Assembly: GCF_013393945.1 (NCBI RefSeq)
Contig: NZ_CP040297.1
Coordinates: 6,662,809-6,726,808 of the forward strand
Source: Nostoc sp. TCL26-01
Lineage (GTDB): Bacteria; Cyanobacteriota; Cyanobacteriia; Cyanobacteriales; Nostocaceae
Length of the DNA: 64,000 nucleotides
Reading direction: 5' to 3'
Below are positions 52,986 through 61,297 of this stretch, piece after piece (position 1 is the stretch's first letter; the number at the start of each line of letters is the position of its first letter). The notes beneath the pieces are model-generated. The model was not told where the DNA came from, made no database searches, and worked only from the letters and a program-made list of their open reading frames with translations. Position numbers and translations under genes: made by a program.

Positions 52986-53102
52986 TTTAAGAAAAACTCA
53001 ATAGTTAGAAATACTTAAATTTTAGACTTAAATAAATAAAGTAATAATTTCTTATTAGTTTGGATTATAATAAAGGAAAAGTTACACAATGCAGCAACAA
53101 GT

Positions 53103-53525
53103 ATGCAAGAACAAGCAAACGCAATTGTTCAAACCTTAAAATCTAGAGGTTTGCGGGTGACACCTCAACGGTTTGCGGTTTATGCAAATTTGTTATCTCG
53201 CACTGACCACCCTACAGTTGAGCAAATCTTAACTGAACTGAATCAAGATTGTCCTGTGTCATCCCAAGCGACTATATATAGTTCTCTGCAAGCTTTGCGA
53301 GAAGCTGGTTTAGTCAGAGAAGTCTTATTAGAAGAGGGGGTATCGCGCTATGATGCCAATGTTGCACCCCATCATCACTTTTACTGTCGCCAATGCAAAG
53401 CCATTGAAGATATTGCTTGGGACACTTTTGAGTACATCCAATTAAAGAGTTTGCGTCCTGGCTTGCAAGGTGAAACCTACGAGGTGACAGTCCAAGGTAT
53501 ATGCGATCGCTGTCATGAGAAGTAG
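53103..53525 (+). CDS. perR: PerR-type peroxide-sensing repressor (Fur family; FurC-like)
   Basis: A 140-residue Fur-family repressor. Winged helix: LRVTPQRFAVYANLLSRTDH and SSQATIYSSLQALREAGLVR. The regulatory metal region YDANVAPHHHFYCRQCKAIE and the pair CDRC at the end give the structural zinc site (two CxxC) and the PerR-type His/Asp ligands. In Anabaena the PerR homolog is called FurC and controls peroxiredoxins. It is divergent from the type II peroxiredoxin gene. The stop lies inside a GGGAATA heptamer array. Confidence 0.92.
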   Translation: MQEQANAIVQTLKSRGLRVTPQRFAVYANLLSRTDHPTVEQILTELNQDCPVSSQATIYSSLQALREAGLVREVLLEEGVSRYDANVAPHHHFYCRQCKAIEDIAWDTFEYIQLKSLRPGLQGETYEVTVQGICDRCHEK

Positions 53526-53570
53526 GGAATAGGGAATAGGGAATAGGGAATAGGGAATAGGGAATAGGGA
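53525..53570. repeat. GGGAATA heptamer array
   Basis: Six perfect tandem GGGAATA units followed by GGGA, starting on the last base of the perR stop codon, then GACCATT heptamers to about 53615 overlapping the end of the ROK kinase gene. Confidence 0.85.
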
Positions 53571-53604
53571 GTGTAACAACTGACCATTGACCATTGACCA
53601 TTGA

Positions 53605-54552
53605 CTATTGACCACTCAAAGCTACTGCACCCCACAACGGCGCATCATCACCCAATGCCGCCGGCACAATTTCTAAGCTAACTTCTGGCAAAGCGGTTTC
53701 TCTGGCAGTCTTTTGGACAACACTCCACCAGCTTGCACTTGCCTTAGTGACGCTACCACCTAAAATAAACCGTTGTGGATTAATTAAATTAGCTACATTG
53801 CCAATGCCTACACCCAAAGCCCAAGCAGACTTTTGCAAAACTGCTTGAGCAATATCATCGCCTTGAGCTGCTGCTTCACTGACTAGTTTACCTGTAAGTG
53901 AATTGAGATCATCTGCCACCAAATTCTTCAGTATCGTCCCATGATGCAGTTTTGCTCGGTTGGCTAAAATATCCCTAGCATTTTGTGCCATGTAAGGCCC
54001 TGATGCTAAACGTTCCACACATCCCTGCTTACCACATAAGCATAAAGGGCCGGAAGGGTCTACAACCATGTGTCCAATTTCTCCAGCCATCCCAGATGCA
54101 CCCCGCCAGGGTTTACCGTTGAGTACCCAACCACCACCCACACCAGTACTGATGGTAATGTAAAACAGGCTATCGTATCCTTGACCAGCACCAAAGCGAT
54201 ATTCCCCCAACGCCGCCACATTAGCATCGTTATCTACAGTCGTGGGTACACCAAACTCGGCTGTAAGTAAATCTTGCAAAGGGATGTTTTCCCACCCAGG
54301 AACGTGATGAGAAAGTTTGACTGTGCCAGTTGTTGCGTCTACTGGCCCGCCAAAGCTAACACCAATAGCTGATGGGGTTGTTCCTTGGAGCAGAGAATGA
54401 ATGAGCGATCGCATAATTTCCAAGTCTGTGCTAGCATCTGCATTCATTGGAGAAAGACAACGTTCGTAACGCCACCACTCTCTCTCACCAGGATTTACCA
54501 AAGCTGCGGCTAACTTAGTTCCCCCAAAATCCAGAGCTAATATTGGTTTCAT
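53605..54552 (-). CDS. ROK-family sugar kinase (glucokinase-like)
   Basis: The start chosen is the ATG at 54552, giving MKPILALDFGGTKLAAALVN, the ROK phosphate-1 motif right at the N-terminus; the frame extends further upstream without family similarity. The 315-residue protein has PSAIGVSFGGPVDATTGTVK, the catalytic VDNDANVAALGEYRFGAG, and the zinc-binding motif GHMVVDPSGPLCLCGKQGCV. These kinases phosphorylate glucose or N-acetyl sugars with ATP. It may also be a repressor-free ROK enzyme for GlcNAc or ManNAc; the sugar cannot be read. Confidence 0.87.
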   Translation of the reverse strand: MKPILALDFGGTKLAAALVNPGEREWWRYERCLSPMNADASTDLEIMRSLIHSLLQGTTPSAIGVSFGGPVDATTGTVKLSHHVPGWENIPLQDLLTAEFGVPTTVDNDANVAALGEYRFGAGQGYDSLFYITISTGVGGGWVLNGKPWRGASGMAGEIGHMVVDPSGPLCLCGKQGCVERLASGPYMAQNARDILANRAKLHHGTILKNLVADDLNSLTGKLVSEAAAQGDDIAQAVLQKSAWALGVGIGNVANLINPQRFILGGSVTKASASWWSVVQKTARETALPEVSLEIVPAALGDDAPLWGAVALSGQ

Positions 54553-55029
54553 CAGCTTAATAACATATTTTTTCTGTAGGGTGTGTAACGCTGCCAGAAT
54601 ATTTGAACCTAGCAATGAAACTTATAGCGTCACATACCAACCACTAATTGTGACACTTGCGTAAGTTCTGTTTTGTAAAAATTATATAAAGTATTTATTT
54701 AACTCAGTAATCATTCTTTTCATCCAAACTACCTGAGTTAACCATAACTTCAGCTATCCACGCAAAATTACGAGAAAGGCTCTTGGTGTTTACAACTATT
54801 TCAAGAAACTAAGCTCTCAAAATCAGTGTTTATCTAGTTGCAAAAAAAACACAAAATTATCTATTATGTACTTACTTGAGTAAATTCAATTGCTAGCAAG
54901 TAACATAAAGTTGATTCAAGTTCATCAGGCTTGTAAATTATGACAAACACGATTTCATGAGATTTTTTATCTCTACTTCTGACTGACATTTAATCTCTAC
55001 ATCACCCTCTAAACTTCAGCAAATATCTG
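54553..55029. other. AT-rich divergent intergenic region
   Basis: 477 bases between the ROK kinase (leftward) and the secreted-protein module (rightward). It is low in GC and has no repeat array, in contrast to most spacers here. I see no gene or recognisable RNA; promoters for both sides must be here. Confidence 0.4.
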
Positions 55030-55614
55030 ATGCGTTATTCACGAGTGGCGGTTTTAGCTATAGTTTTAATCATTTTCGGGATAATAGTATTAAACCATTC
55101 ACCAATCAGTGTGATGGCGCATGAAAAAGTGGAAGTTAACAGGATAACTAATATGACATCTGGCGAATCCAACAACCCCAAGACTATTGAAGTAGATGGA
55201 ATTCAATTTGAAACTTTAGTTCCTGAGCGAATGTACCGTCTACCCAAATATGGAGAAGAGACTGATATTCAATTTGGTGTTCGGATTACTAATCAAACAT
55301 CAACTCCTTATCGCTTTGAATTGCCTATGTTTGTGCCAGAAATATTAAATCCACATGGAAAACCTAAGCAAATGAGTTTTTCTCAAAATTCAACCAGAAA
55401 GGTAGAAGAAGCAGACATTCCGTTAATTGTGCCTGGAGAGAGTCTGGAATTTTTGAAGGATGCAAAATTTAGCTGGTGCAGCAGAGATTGCGTTGAACTT
55501 AAAGGCTTTGTATCATATGGAGCAATTTGGTGGTTTTATAACTTCAAGCCTGGCAAATACCAAATTCGGCTTACCTACAAGAATGTTCTAAAGAAAAAAA
55601 AATGCTTCTTTTAA
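55030..55614 (+). CDS. Unrecognised exported protein, paralog of the next large gene, with a poly-A frameshift near its end
   Basis: A 194-residue frame. It starts with a membrane/signal helix (VAVLAIVLIIFGIIVLNHSP) and continues with a beta-rich domain (VDGIQFETLVPERMYRLPKY; DIQFGVRITNQTSTPYRFEL; IPLIVPGESLEFLKDAKFSW) closely parallel to the protein at 56089. The frame ends KNVLKKKKCFF after a run of nine A (55594-55602). In the frame beginning at 55602 the sequence continues RGQYEIDEFWTGTIATPFIR to a stop at 55688, matching the end of the paralog (LWTGKVLTPLVVL). The true protein is therefore probably about 219 residues, restored by slippage or broken by a frameshift. Function unknown. Confidence 0.7.
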   Translation: MRYSRVAVLAIVLIIFGIIVLNHSPISVMAHEKVEVNRITNMTSGESNNPKTIEVDGIQFETLVPERMYRLPKYGEETDIQFGVRITNQTSTPYRFELPMFVPEILNPHGKPKQMSFSQNSTRKVEEADIPLIVPGESLEFLKDAKFSWCSRDCVELKGFVSYGAIWWFYNFKPGKYQIRLTYKNVLKKKKCFF

Positions 55615-55793
55615 GAGGACAATATGAAATCGACGAATTTTGGACAGGTACAATTGCTACACCTTTTATAAGATTACGTCTCAGATAAACAGAACATTTC
55701 TTTGAGTAAAGCAGAAGTACATTTATTTGCCTAGCTAACTTCAAATAATCTGCTCTTTAACTATCACACAACTATTAGACAGAAAAACACAAT

Positions 55794-56006
55794 ATGAAAA
55801 TTAAAGAATCATTAGCAATTCTTATAGTATTTCCATTTCCTTTTTTTCTGACATCACATCCTGCTATTGCTGTTAACTTAGTTTATACAAAATTTCCTCT
55901 TTCTTCCAGTTATGAGCCTGTAGCTTTTTATAAGACAACTGTAGATAACTATGGACTACTCACAAGAGACTATTTTAGAAAAATTATTCCTCCAAAAATT
56001 CAATAA
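55794..56006 (+). CDS. Small putative secreted protein, unrecognised
   Basis: A 70-residue frame with a clear signal-like start (SLAILIVFPFPFFLTSHPAI, cleavage after AIA) and a short mature part VNLVYTKFPLSSSYEPVAFY. It lies in the same direction between the two paralogous proteins. It could be a genuine small protein or the remnant of a larger one; no family is recognised. Confidence 0.4.
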   Translation: MKIKESLAILIVFPFPFFLTSHPAIAVNLVYTKFPLSSSYEPVAFYKTTVDNYGLLTRDYFRKIIPPKIQ

Positions 56007-56088
56007 ACACTGATTTTTAATAATCCAGTAAATCCAGGGTTATCAGTATAGTTAAAATCAGCATATATTCAGTTTAAGGGTAATCAAA

Positions 56089-56682
56089 ATGACATCTTTT
56101 AAATCAAATGAGAGTAATACCGTTGAAGTGGATAATGTCAAGTTTGAAACTGTTGTATCAGAAAGGGTATTAACCATCCCAGAAGCCAAGCATGGTGTTT
56201 ATACTCCTGTACAGCTTGGTATTTGTATTACCAATAACACGCAAACACCCTTTTATTTTTCATCCTCTTTTTACTCTTTGTTTCCAGAACTCATAGCACC
56301 AGATGGTCAAGTAATGCAGACAGGTATCAGTTGCGAGAGACTAAACAAACCGCTTGAATCTGACTATGTGTTAGTAGTACCTGGAGAATCAGTAACTTTT
56401 TCTCGTGATGCCTTTCTTTGTTGGATACAGAACCGTAAGAAAAAGCGTGAGCGAAATTTGACCTTGAATATTCCTTCTCTATATCAAGACATTTATGCTT
56501 TTTGCCCATTGTATCCAGGTACATATAAATTGCGTTTCCAGTATCGTGAATTTCGGGAATCTATTGAGGAACTTTCGCTGTGGATTGAACCAACAATATT
56601 ACAAACAATCTTACAAAATCTTTGGACAGGAAAAGTACTAACTCCACTTGTGGTTCTTCAACTAGTTCAAGGAACAAATTGA
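56089..56682 (+). CDS. Unrecognised beta-rich protein, intact paralog of the 55030 gene
   Basis: A 197-residue protein without an obvious signal peptide from this start (MTSFKSNESNTVEVDNVKFE); the paralog has the same segment (MTSGESNNPKTIEVDGIQFE) after its signal helix, so this copy may have lost its export signal or use an upstream start. Shared blocks: VQLGICITNNTQTPFYFSSS, DYVLVVPGESVTFSRDAFLC, YPGTYKLRFQY and LWTGKVLTPLVVL. The pattern suggests an immunoglobulin-like fold. Family and function are unknown. Confidence 0.7.
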   Translation: MTSFKSNESNTVEVDNVKFETVVSERVLTIPEAKHGVYTPVQLGICITNNTQTPFYFSSSFYSLFPELIAPDGQVMQTGISCERLNKPLESDYVLVVPGESVTFSRDAFLCWIQNRKKKRERNLTLNIPSLYQDIYAFCPLYPGTYKLRFQYREFRESIEELSLWIEPTILQTILQNLWTGKVLTPLVVLQLVQGTN

Positions 56683-56728
56683 TGACTAGTGTGATTTTCA
56701 ATAAACCTAATATTTCAGTCATTTAAAA

Positions 56729-57940
56729 ATGCGTAAACAACAATATCTTCTGTGTTTTTTAGCAACAAATCTGCTGGTAACACTAACAAATCAGTTAGCT
56801 ATGGGCTTTACTCTTAAGTATGGAAAGGGTGCAATCAATTATTACAATCCTACAGTCCCATACGTTATAGATGCTAACACTAGAGGTACAACTTTTTTAT
56901 CGCCCAGATATGTTGCTAGTATTAAATTAGGTGGGACAAATGACTTTCTGAAGATGTTAAATAATGATGTTAGGTGGCAAGGCTGGAATTTCATATCTTC
57001 CGATAAGAATTTATATGGTAATTTTGAAATTTTTAACTACTATGCTTGTAGTGTTCAAACTCTTTGTGCAAAAGAAGAACCCAATCCGAACAATCACATA
57101 CGAGGTGGAGTAGGAACTTATATTGATATAAAGTATAATTCCCAAAAAACAGATCCAAAACCAGGACAAGGAAAAATCCATTGGATTCAGCGTGTAGTTA
57201 ACAACCATAGCATTTATAACGAAAACCAGGTTCATACAGATGAAGGGACACATGGTCTCCGTTATGATGGGCTTGATGTTCCCATATGGATGAATGTTAA
57301 CCCTTACTATGACACTCTTGGCACTGCAAATGAATCTTCTTTTCGAGATAAATCTTATAGAAAAGATGCCAAAAACTCTCACTTTTGGGTTGGTGAACTT
57401 TATTTAGTTGAGGAAATAGCACCAAAAACAGTAAAAATTTACAACGGAATCAGATGGGGTTGGTTAAACAGAGTATATCGTCGTAAAAATCCTGTACCTT
57501 TTCCCATACCTATACCCGAAATACCTAAATTTGAGCCAATACCTATTCCCATTCCTAAAATTCCTGAACATCTAGTTTGTCACCCCGGTAGTGGCGGTGG
57601 TGGGTGTAATAGAACACAAACTGATGGGATATTTGATAACGACAGTATCGAAAATATCAATCAGGAAATTTCTTATGACAATATTGATCAGACCAACTGG
57701 ACTGAAGACTTTGATTTTGATATCAATGACCCAGACTGGATTGAAGTACAAAACCCGTCATTTCTTGAACTTGAGAATTGGGATTGGACTTCTGACGAAG
57801 AACCGATTCTTGATGAAAACCAACAAGAAGATAATTCTGAATCCCCTGTCTCTACCCCTGAAACAACATCTGCATTAGGACTATTAGCACTAGGCGCATG
57901 GGGAATAATAAAAGCGATGAAAATTCGCTTTGACAAATAA
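56729..57940 (+). CDS. Exported protein with PEP-CTERM-like C-terminus, unrecognised body
   Basis: A 403-residue protein. The signal peptide is LLCFLATNLLVTLTNQLAMG. The body (about 25-240) has no motif known to me (YGKGAINYYNPTVPYVIDAN; VHTDEGTHGLRYDGLDVPIW). A Pro-Ile repeat linker follows (PFPIPIPEIPKFEPIPIPIP), then a glycine/cysteine knot (CHPGSGGGGCNR), then an acidic Asp/Asn/Glu-rich stretch. The last 30 residues, TPETTSALGLLALGAWGIIK with a basic end, resemble a PEP-CTERM sorting tag lacking the second Pro. It begins 46 bases after the preceding gene and ends 2 bases before the ligase-like gene. Confidence 0.7.
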   Translation: MRKQQYLLCFLATNLLVTLTNQLAMGFTLKYGKGAINYYNPTVPYVIDANTRGTTFLSPRYVASIKLGGTNDFLKMLNNDVRWQGWNFISSDKNLYGNFEIFNYYACSVQTLCAKEEPNPNNHIRGGVGTYIDIKYNSQKTDPKPGQGKIHWIQRVVNNHSIYNENQVHTDEGTHGLRYDGLDVPIWMNVNPYYDTLGTANESSFRDKSYRKDAKNSHFWVGELYLVEEIAPKTVKIYNGIRWGWLNRVYRRKNPVPFPIPIPEIPKFEPIPIPIPKIPEHLVCHPGSGGGGCNRTQTDGIFDNDSIENINQEISYDNIDQTNWTEDFDFDINDPDWIEVQNPSFLELENWDWTSDEEPILDENQQEDNSESPVSTPETTSALGLLALGAWGIIKAMKIRFDK

Positions 57941-57942
57941 CT

Positions 57943-59232
57943 GTGAACAGTCTTTACACCCTACTATTTTCCCTCAGCATTATACTCATCAACCCAATCG
58001 GGACAATGCGCGGGGAAATTTGGACTCAACCAAAAGTATTTACCATTAGTCTAATCTGCATACTCAACTTTTTAAATCTCTGGGAAGACAGGGAAAATCT
58101 TAAGCTGCCCCAAAGTTGGAAAATTAACAGATTGCTATGGGAAATATTTTTGGGAATTGGGTTAATTTCAACTCTCGCTAGTCCTTTCCCTTGGCGTTCC
58201 CTACTCGGTCAAGAACAGATGGGTGATGGCTGGCTTTACTGGCTGCTCATCGCCCTCTTTACTCTTAGTAATAACCTACTACTAAGACTACACCCAGAAC
58301 TAGTCCGTTCTCAACTCCGAGGTTTAGTCATTGGTGGAGTCATCCTGGCAATCAGCATCTTCCCCCAAGCTATTAACTGGCGCATCGACTACACCGCCAC
58401 AAGCGGTCAACTGATCCAGAATAATATTTTAGCCAGTACCATCTTCCAAAATCAACAACCAATTGGTTTATACTCCCATCGCGGTCATGCGTCATTTGTC
58501 CTCGCAGCAGTAGCAGTGATGACACTTATCGGTTGGCAATGGCAATGGATCAACACACGTCAGGCGGCTGCTGCTGGCATCTTAATTATCCCTGCTTTAG
58601 TGCTTACTCAAACCAGGGCGGGATTATTGGCCTTACTGGTAGCGACTATTTACCTATTAGGACGCAAGTATTATCAGCTTTTAATCCCTACAACACTAAT
58701 ATGTCTGCTGCTAATTGGCATCGCTACCAGTACTAGGCAGATCAATAATTTACCTGTGATTAAACAAATCACATCCGACCGGGTTTATCTGTGGGAAATG
58801 GCTAACTATAGAATTAGTCTGCGTCCTTTACTTGGATGGGGAATGAATGGTTTCGGCACTGCTTATTCCTCTGTGCAACCCGGCAGAAAAATAACTAAAG
58901 TAATTCGCTTGGGTGATTTTAGTTTCAACTACCAAGACGAGAATGGACAAATCAAAACTGCACAACTACCCACAACTAAAGCGCATAATTTAATCTTAGA
59001 TACACTTATATCGATAGGATTCCTGGGGCTGGCATCCTACCTTACCCTGTTAGCATGGTGTCTGTGGCAGGTGATTCAATCCCCTTATTGTGGGATAGAA
59101 GCAGTCTTCGTTGCCTATCTTGTCTTTACCTTCACTTGGTTTGAGTGCGCCCAATTTACACATCTAGCTTGGTGGTCGCTCAGTATATTTGGAATATCTC
59201 GTGCCAATAATAAGAAAAACTTGCATTTATGA
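57943..59232 (+). CDS. O-antigen ligase/polymerase-like membrane protein (Wzy_C family)
   Basis: A 429-residue polytopic protein with about 11-12 hydrophobic helices. GTG start 2 bases after the preceding stop. It has the family's periplasmic-loop signature: VLTQTRAGLLALLVATIYLL and, later, LRPLLGWGMNGFGTAYSSVQ, then TTKAHNLILDTLISIGFLGL. Such proteins join undecaprenyl-linked sugars to lipid A core, polymers or, in the PglL branch, to proteins. Its tight coupling to an exported PEP-CTERM-like protein suggests protein or surface-polymer glycosylation; this is inference. Confidence 0.82.
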   Translation: MNSLYTLLFSLSIILINPIGTMRGEIWTQPKVFTISLICILNFLNLWEDRENLKLPQSWKINRLLWEIFLGIGLISTLASPFPWRSLLGQEQMGDGWLYWLLIALFTLSNNLLLRLHPELVRSQLRGLVIGGVILAISIFPQAINWRIDYTATSGQLIQNNILASTIFQNQQPIGLYSHRGHASFVLAAVAVMTLIGWQWQWINTRQAAAAGILIIPALVLTQTRAGLLALLVATIYLLGRKYYQLLIPTTLICLLLIGIATSTRQINNLPVIKQITSDRVYLWEMANYRISLRPLLGWGMNGFGTAYSSVQPGRKITKVIRLGDFSFNYQDENGQIKTAQLPTTKAHNLILDTLISIGFLGLASYLTLLAWCLWQVIQSPYCGIEAVFVAYLVFTFTWFECAQFTHLAWWSLSIFGISRANNKKNLHL

Positions 59233-60112
59233 TTTTCTTGGTTTAATCTTGAAATAGGTGTCTCAAAAATTATCTAACTTTTGACAGTGAAGATAAATAA
59301 ATAGGTATGGCAACCAATTTAGTTGTCTATGCTGCATCAATATTGCAAAAGTTAACATTAATTCTGTAACATAGACGCTTAAATCATAAGATAAGCATAA
59401 TTTCAGCAAAAATTTTCCAATGAACTTTAAACTCACTCCAGATGAGATGTTACCTAACATCTTTTCTAGAATATTTGTCCTCTTTTTTTCGCAGCTTATT
59501 GAGAAAATTTTGCAATATAACTTAGCAAAGCAGAACTTATATCTTGCACCAAGCGACTGGAAGTCGCGGCTACACGGGCAAAACCCGCCTGCGCGGGTTT
59601 CAAACTCCTGATACGCCAAGGGCGAGCGTTTGTATAGCCGCGATTTTTAATCGCTAGGGCAGGTGCAAGATGTGAGCATACTACCCCTTGCCTCAGTTCT
59701 AGACTAATTTGGCGTAGAATTATTAAATATTGGTTAAAAGTTTTTGTTTAGAAATACTTTTATTTGCAGCGTTATATTATCAGCTTGTTTAATAATAGTA
59801 CAGATGTTTTAGTAATATGTGCGAATCATTTCATCAAAAATTATGTATTGTTGCTTCAAATATCTATCAGACAAACTTATTTTTCCCAGATTTCGACCGG
59901 ATATCCTCAAGAAATTGTTGCTCTCTATTATGGAATTGTTCTCAATAGGGAAGACGTTAATTGCAAATAGTGTTATAAAGTGGCTACCTAAGTTAATCGA
60001 GTAGATGCAACTGATTACTTTTTAAGTTTGTGTAATGAGAAAATTGTCACTCAAAACACAATTGTCTTGTTCATCACATTTATTCATGAGAAAAGCAAAT
60101 TAGTATAGAGAA
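59233..60112. other. Long intergenic region with one palindromic element
   Basis: 880 bases. 59541-59671 is a palindromic element listed separately; the remainder is AT-rich with several short open frames (for example 59764-59970 and 59819-60004) that lack ribosome sites and recognisable sequence. I do not call genes here. Confidence 0.5.
59541..59671. mobile_element. 131-bp palindromic (MITE-like) element
   Basis: Perfect 10-bp inverted ends ATCTTGCACC and GGTGCAAGAT. Inside are the hairpins GCGACTGGAAGTCGC and GCGATTTTTAATCGC, outer pairing GCGGCTACA with TATAGCCGC, and a GGGCAAAACCCGCCTGCGCG block. No clear target duplication is visible. Confidence 0.65.
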
Positions 60113-61090
60113 ATGAGTAACTTTTTCTGTTCAGACTATACAAAACACGTAGGAGAAGATGTTATTGGTAGCGCTACTGATTACCAAACTTATATTCTTG
60201 TAGAGTGTCCCCAACCGTGGATAGGAGATGTATTTAAATCTAAGTGGGTTCCTCATAATTTACAAATATTAGTTAATGAAATATCTCTAGCCAAATTGCC
60301 GATCAGATTTCTATTAATTGCTAATGACACAACACATAAAGCAGACAGTACGACTCTACTGATTTATCAAAAACAAGAAGGATTAAGTCACGGATATCGT
60401 CAGCATGAGTTTAAGCTGTCACACATCGAACAGGTAGCAGCAGTCGTCAAAAAATGGTTGTGGGGTCAAAGACCAGAATCAGAGATAGCAACAAACATCA
60501 CACGAGATATTTTAGTTTGTACCCACGGTAGTTACGACAAGTGCTGTGCCAGATATGGTAATCCTTTTTATTTCCATGCTAATACAGCGATCGCCAACAT
60601 GAACCTAGAGAATATCCGCATTTGGAAATCTAGTCATTTTGGCGGACACCGATTTGCACCCACAGCAATAGACTTACCAGAAGGACGATATTACGGACGT
60701 TTAGAACAGGATTCATTCTTATCAATTTTACAGAAAACAGGAGATATTCAGGCATTAAAGCAAGTTTATCGAGGTTGGGGAATTTTGCCAGCACCATTGC
60801 AAGTTTTAGAACGAGATTTAATGCTGAGTCATGGATGGAGTTGGTTTAACTATCGAGTTGCCGGGAAGATTCTAGAACAAAGTTTAGACAATAACACAAT
60901 ATTAGGAGAGTTAACTTTTGCACCGAGTACTGATTCTCTCTATACATATCAAGCTAAGTTGATTAAAGATATTACTAAGACTATTAATATCAAGAGTTCT
61001 TGCAATGCAAATCAAACCTCAGTTTCGGTAAAATATGCTGTTTCTAATTTGTGGTTGGTGACAAATAATGTCTTGACTATGAGTAAGTAA
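60113..61090 (+). CDS. Sucrase/ferredoxin-like (Suc_Fer-like, thioredoxin-fold) protein
   Basis: A 325-residue protein of the Suc_Fer-like family. The N-terminal part begins FFCSDYTKHVGEDVIGSATD; the central [2Fe-2S]-ferredoxin-like thioredoxin-fold region has DILVCTHGSYDKCCARYGNP with three Cys, then IWKSSHFGGHRFAPTAIDLP and EGRYYGRL, the family's hallmark. These proteins probably carry an iron-sulfur cluster; their role is not established despite the historical name. It is monocistronic. Confidence 0.85.
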   Translation: MSNFFCSDYTKHVGEDVIGSATDYQTYILVECPQPWIGDVFKSKWVPHNLQILVNEISLAKLPIRFLLIANDTTHKADSTTLLIYQKQEGLSHGYRQHEFKLSHIEQVAAVVKKWLWGQRPESEIATNITRDILVCTHGSYDKCCARYGNPFYFHANTAIANMNLENIRIWKSSHFGGHRFAPTAIDLPEGRYYGRLEQDSFLSILQKTGDIQALKQVYRGWGILPAPLQVLERDLMLSHGWSWFNYRVAGKILEQSLDNNTILGELTFAPSTDSLYTYQAKLIKDITKTINIKSSCNANQTSVSVKYAVSNLWLVTNNVLTMSK

Positions 61091-61099
61091 GTTGGTGTA

Positions 61100-61250
61100 A
61101 ATAATTATCTTTGGGATAGAAGTAGTGGCGTGGCAAGCCTAAAATGTTGGATTAGGTGTAGTTTTGGTTAAGCGCAGCGCAACCCAACATGGATCTCAAA
61201 AACCTAGTATGGATATGATGTTGGGTTTCCCAAAGCCTCAACCCAACCTA
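61100..61250. repeat. AACCCAACAT/ATGTTGGGTT dispersed repeat
   Basis: GCGCAGCGCAACCCAACATG and ATGATGTTGGGTTTCCCAAA, then CAACCCAACCTAC, form an imperfect inverted repeat of the Nostoc GTTGGGTT type also seen at about 33098-33130 and 32765-32800. Confidence 0.5.
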
Positions 61251-61297
61251 CAAATTTATTGCTACCTTAATATTTACTATTCCCTATTTCCTATTCC

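Noticed and set aside
53525..53615. Possible CRISPR array
   Set aside because: Repeats are 7-base tandem units without unique spacers; the same holds for the arrays near 11934, 23950, 27990 and 48752. No cas genes are seen.
59402..60004. Short plus-strand frames between the ligase-like and Suc_Fer-like genes
   Set aside because: No ribosome sites, no recognisable motifs, and one is read through the 131-bp palindromic element.
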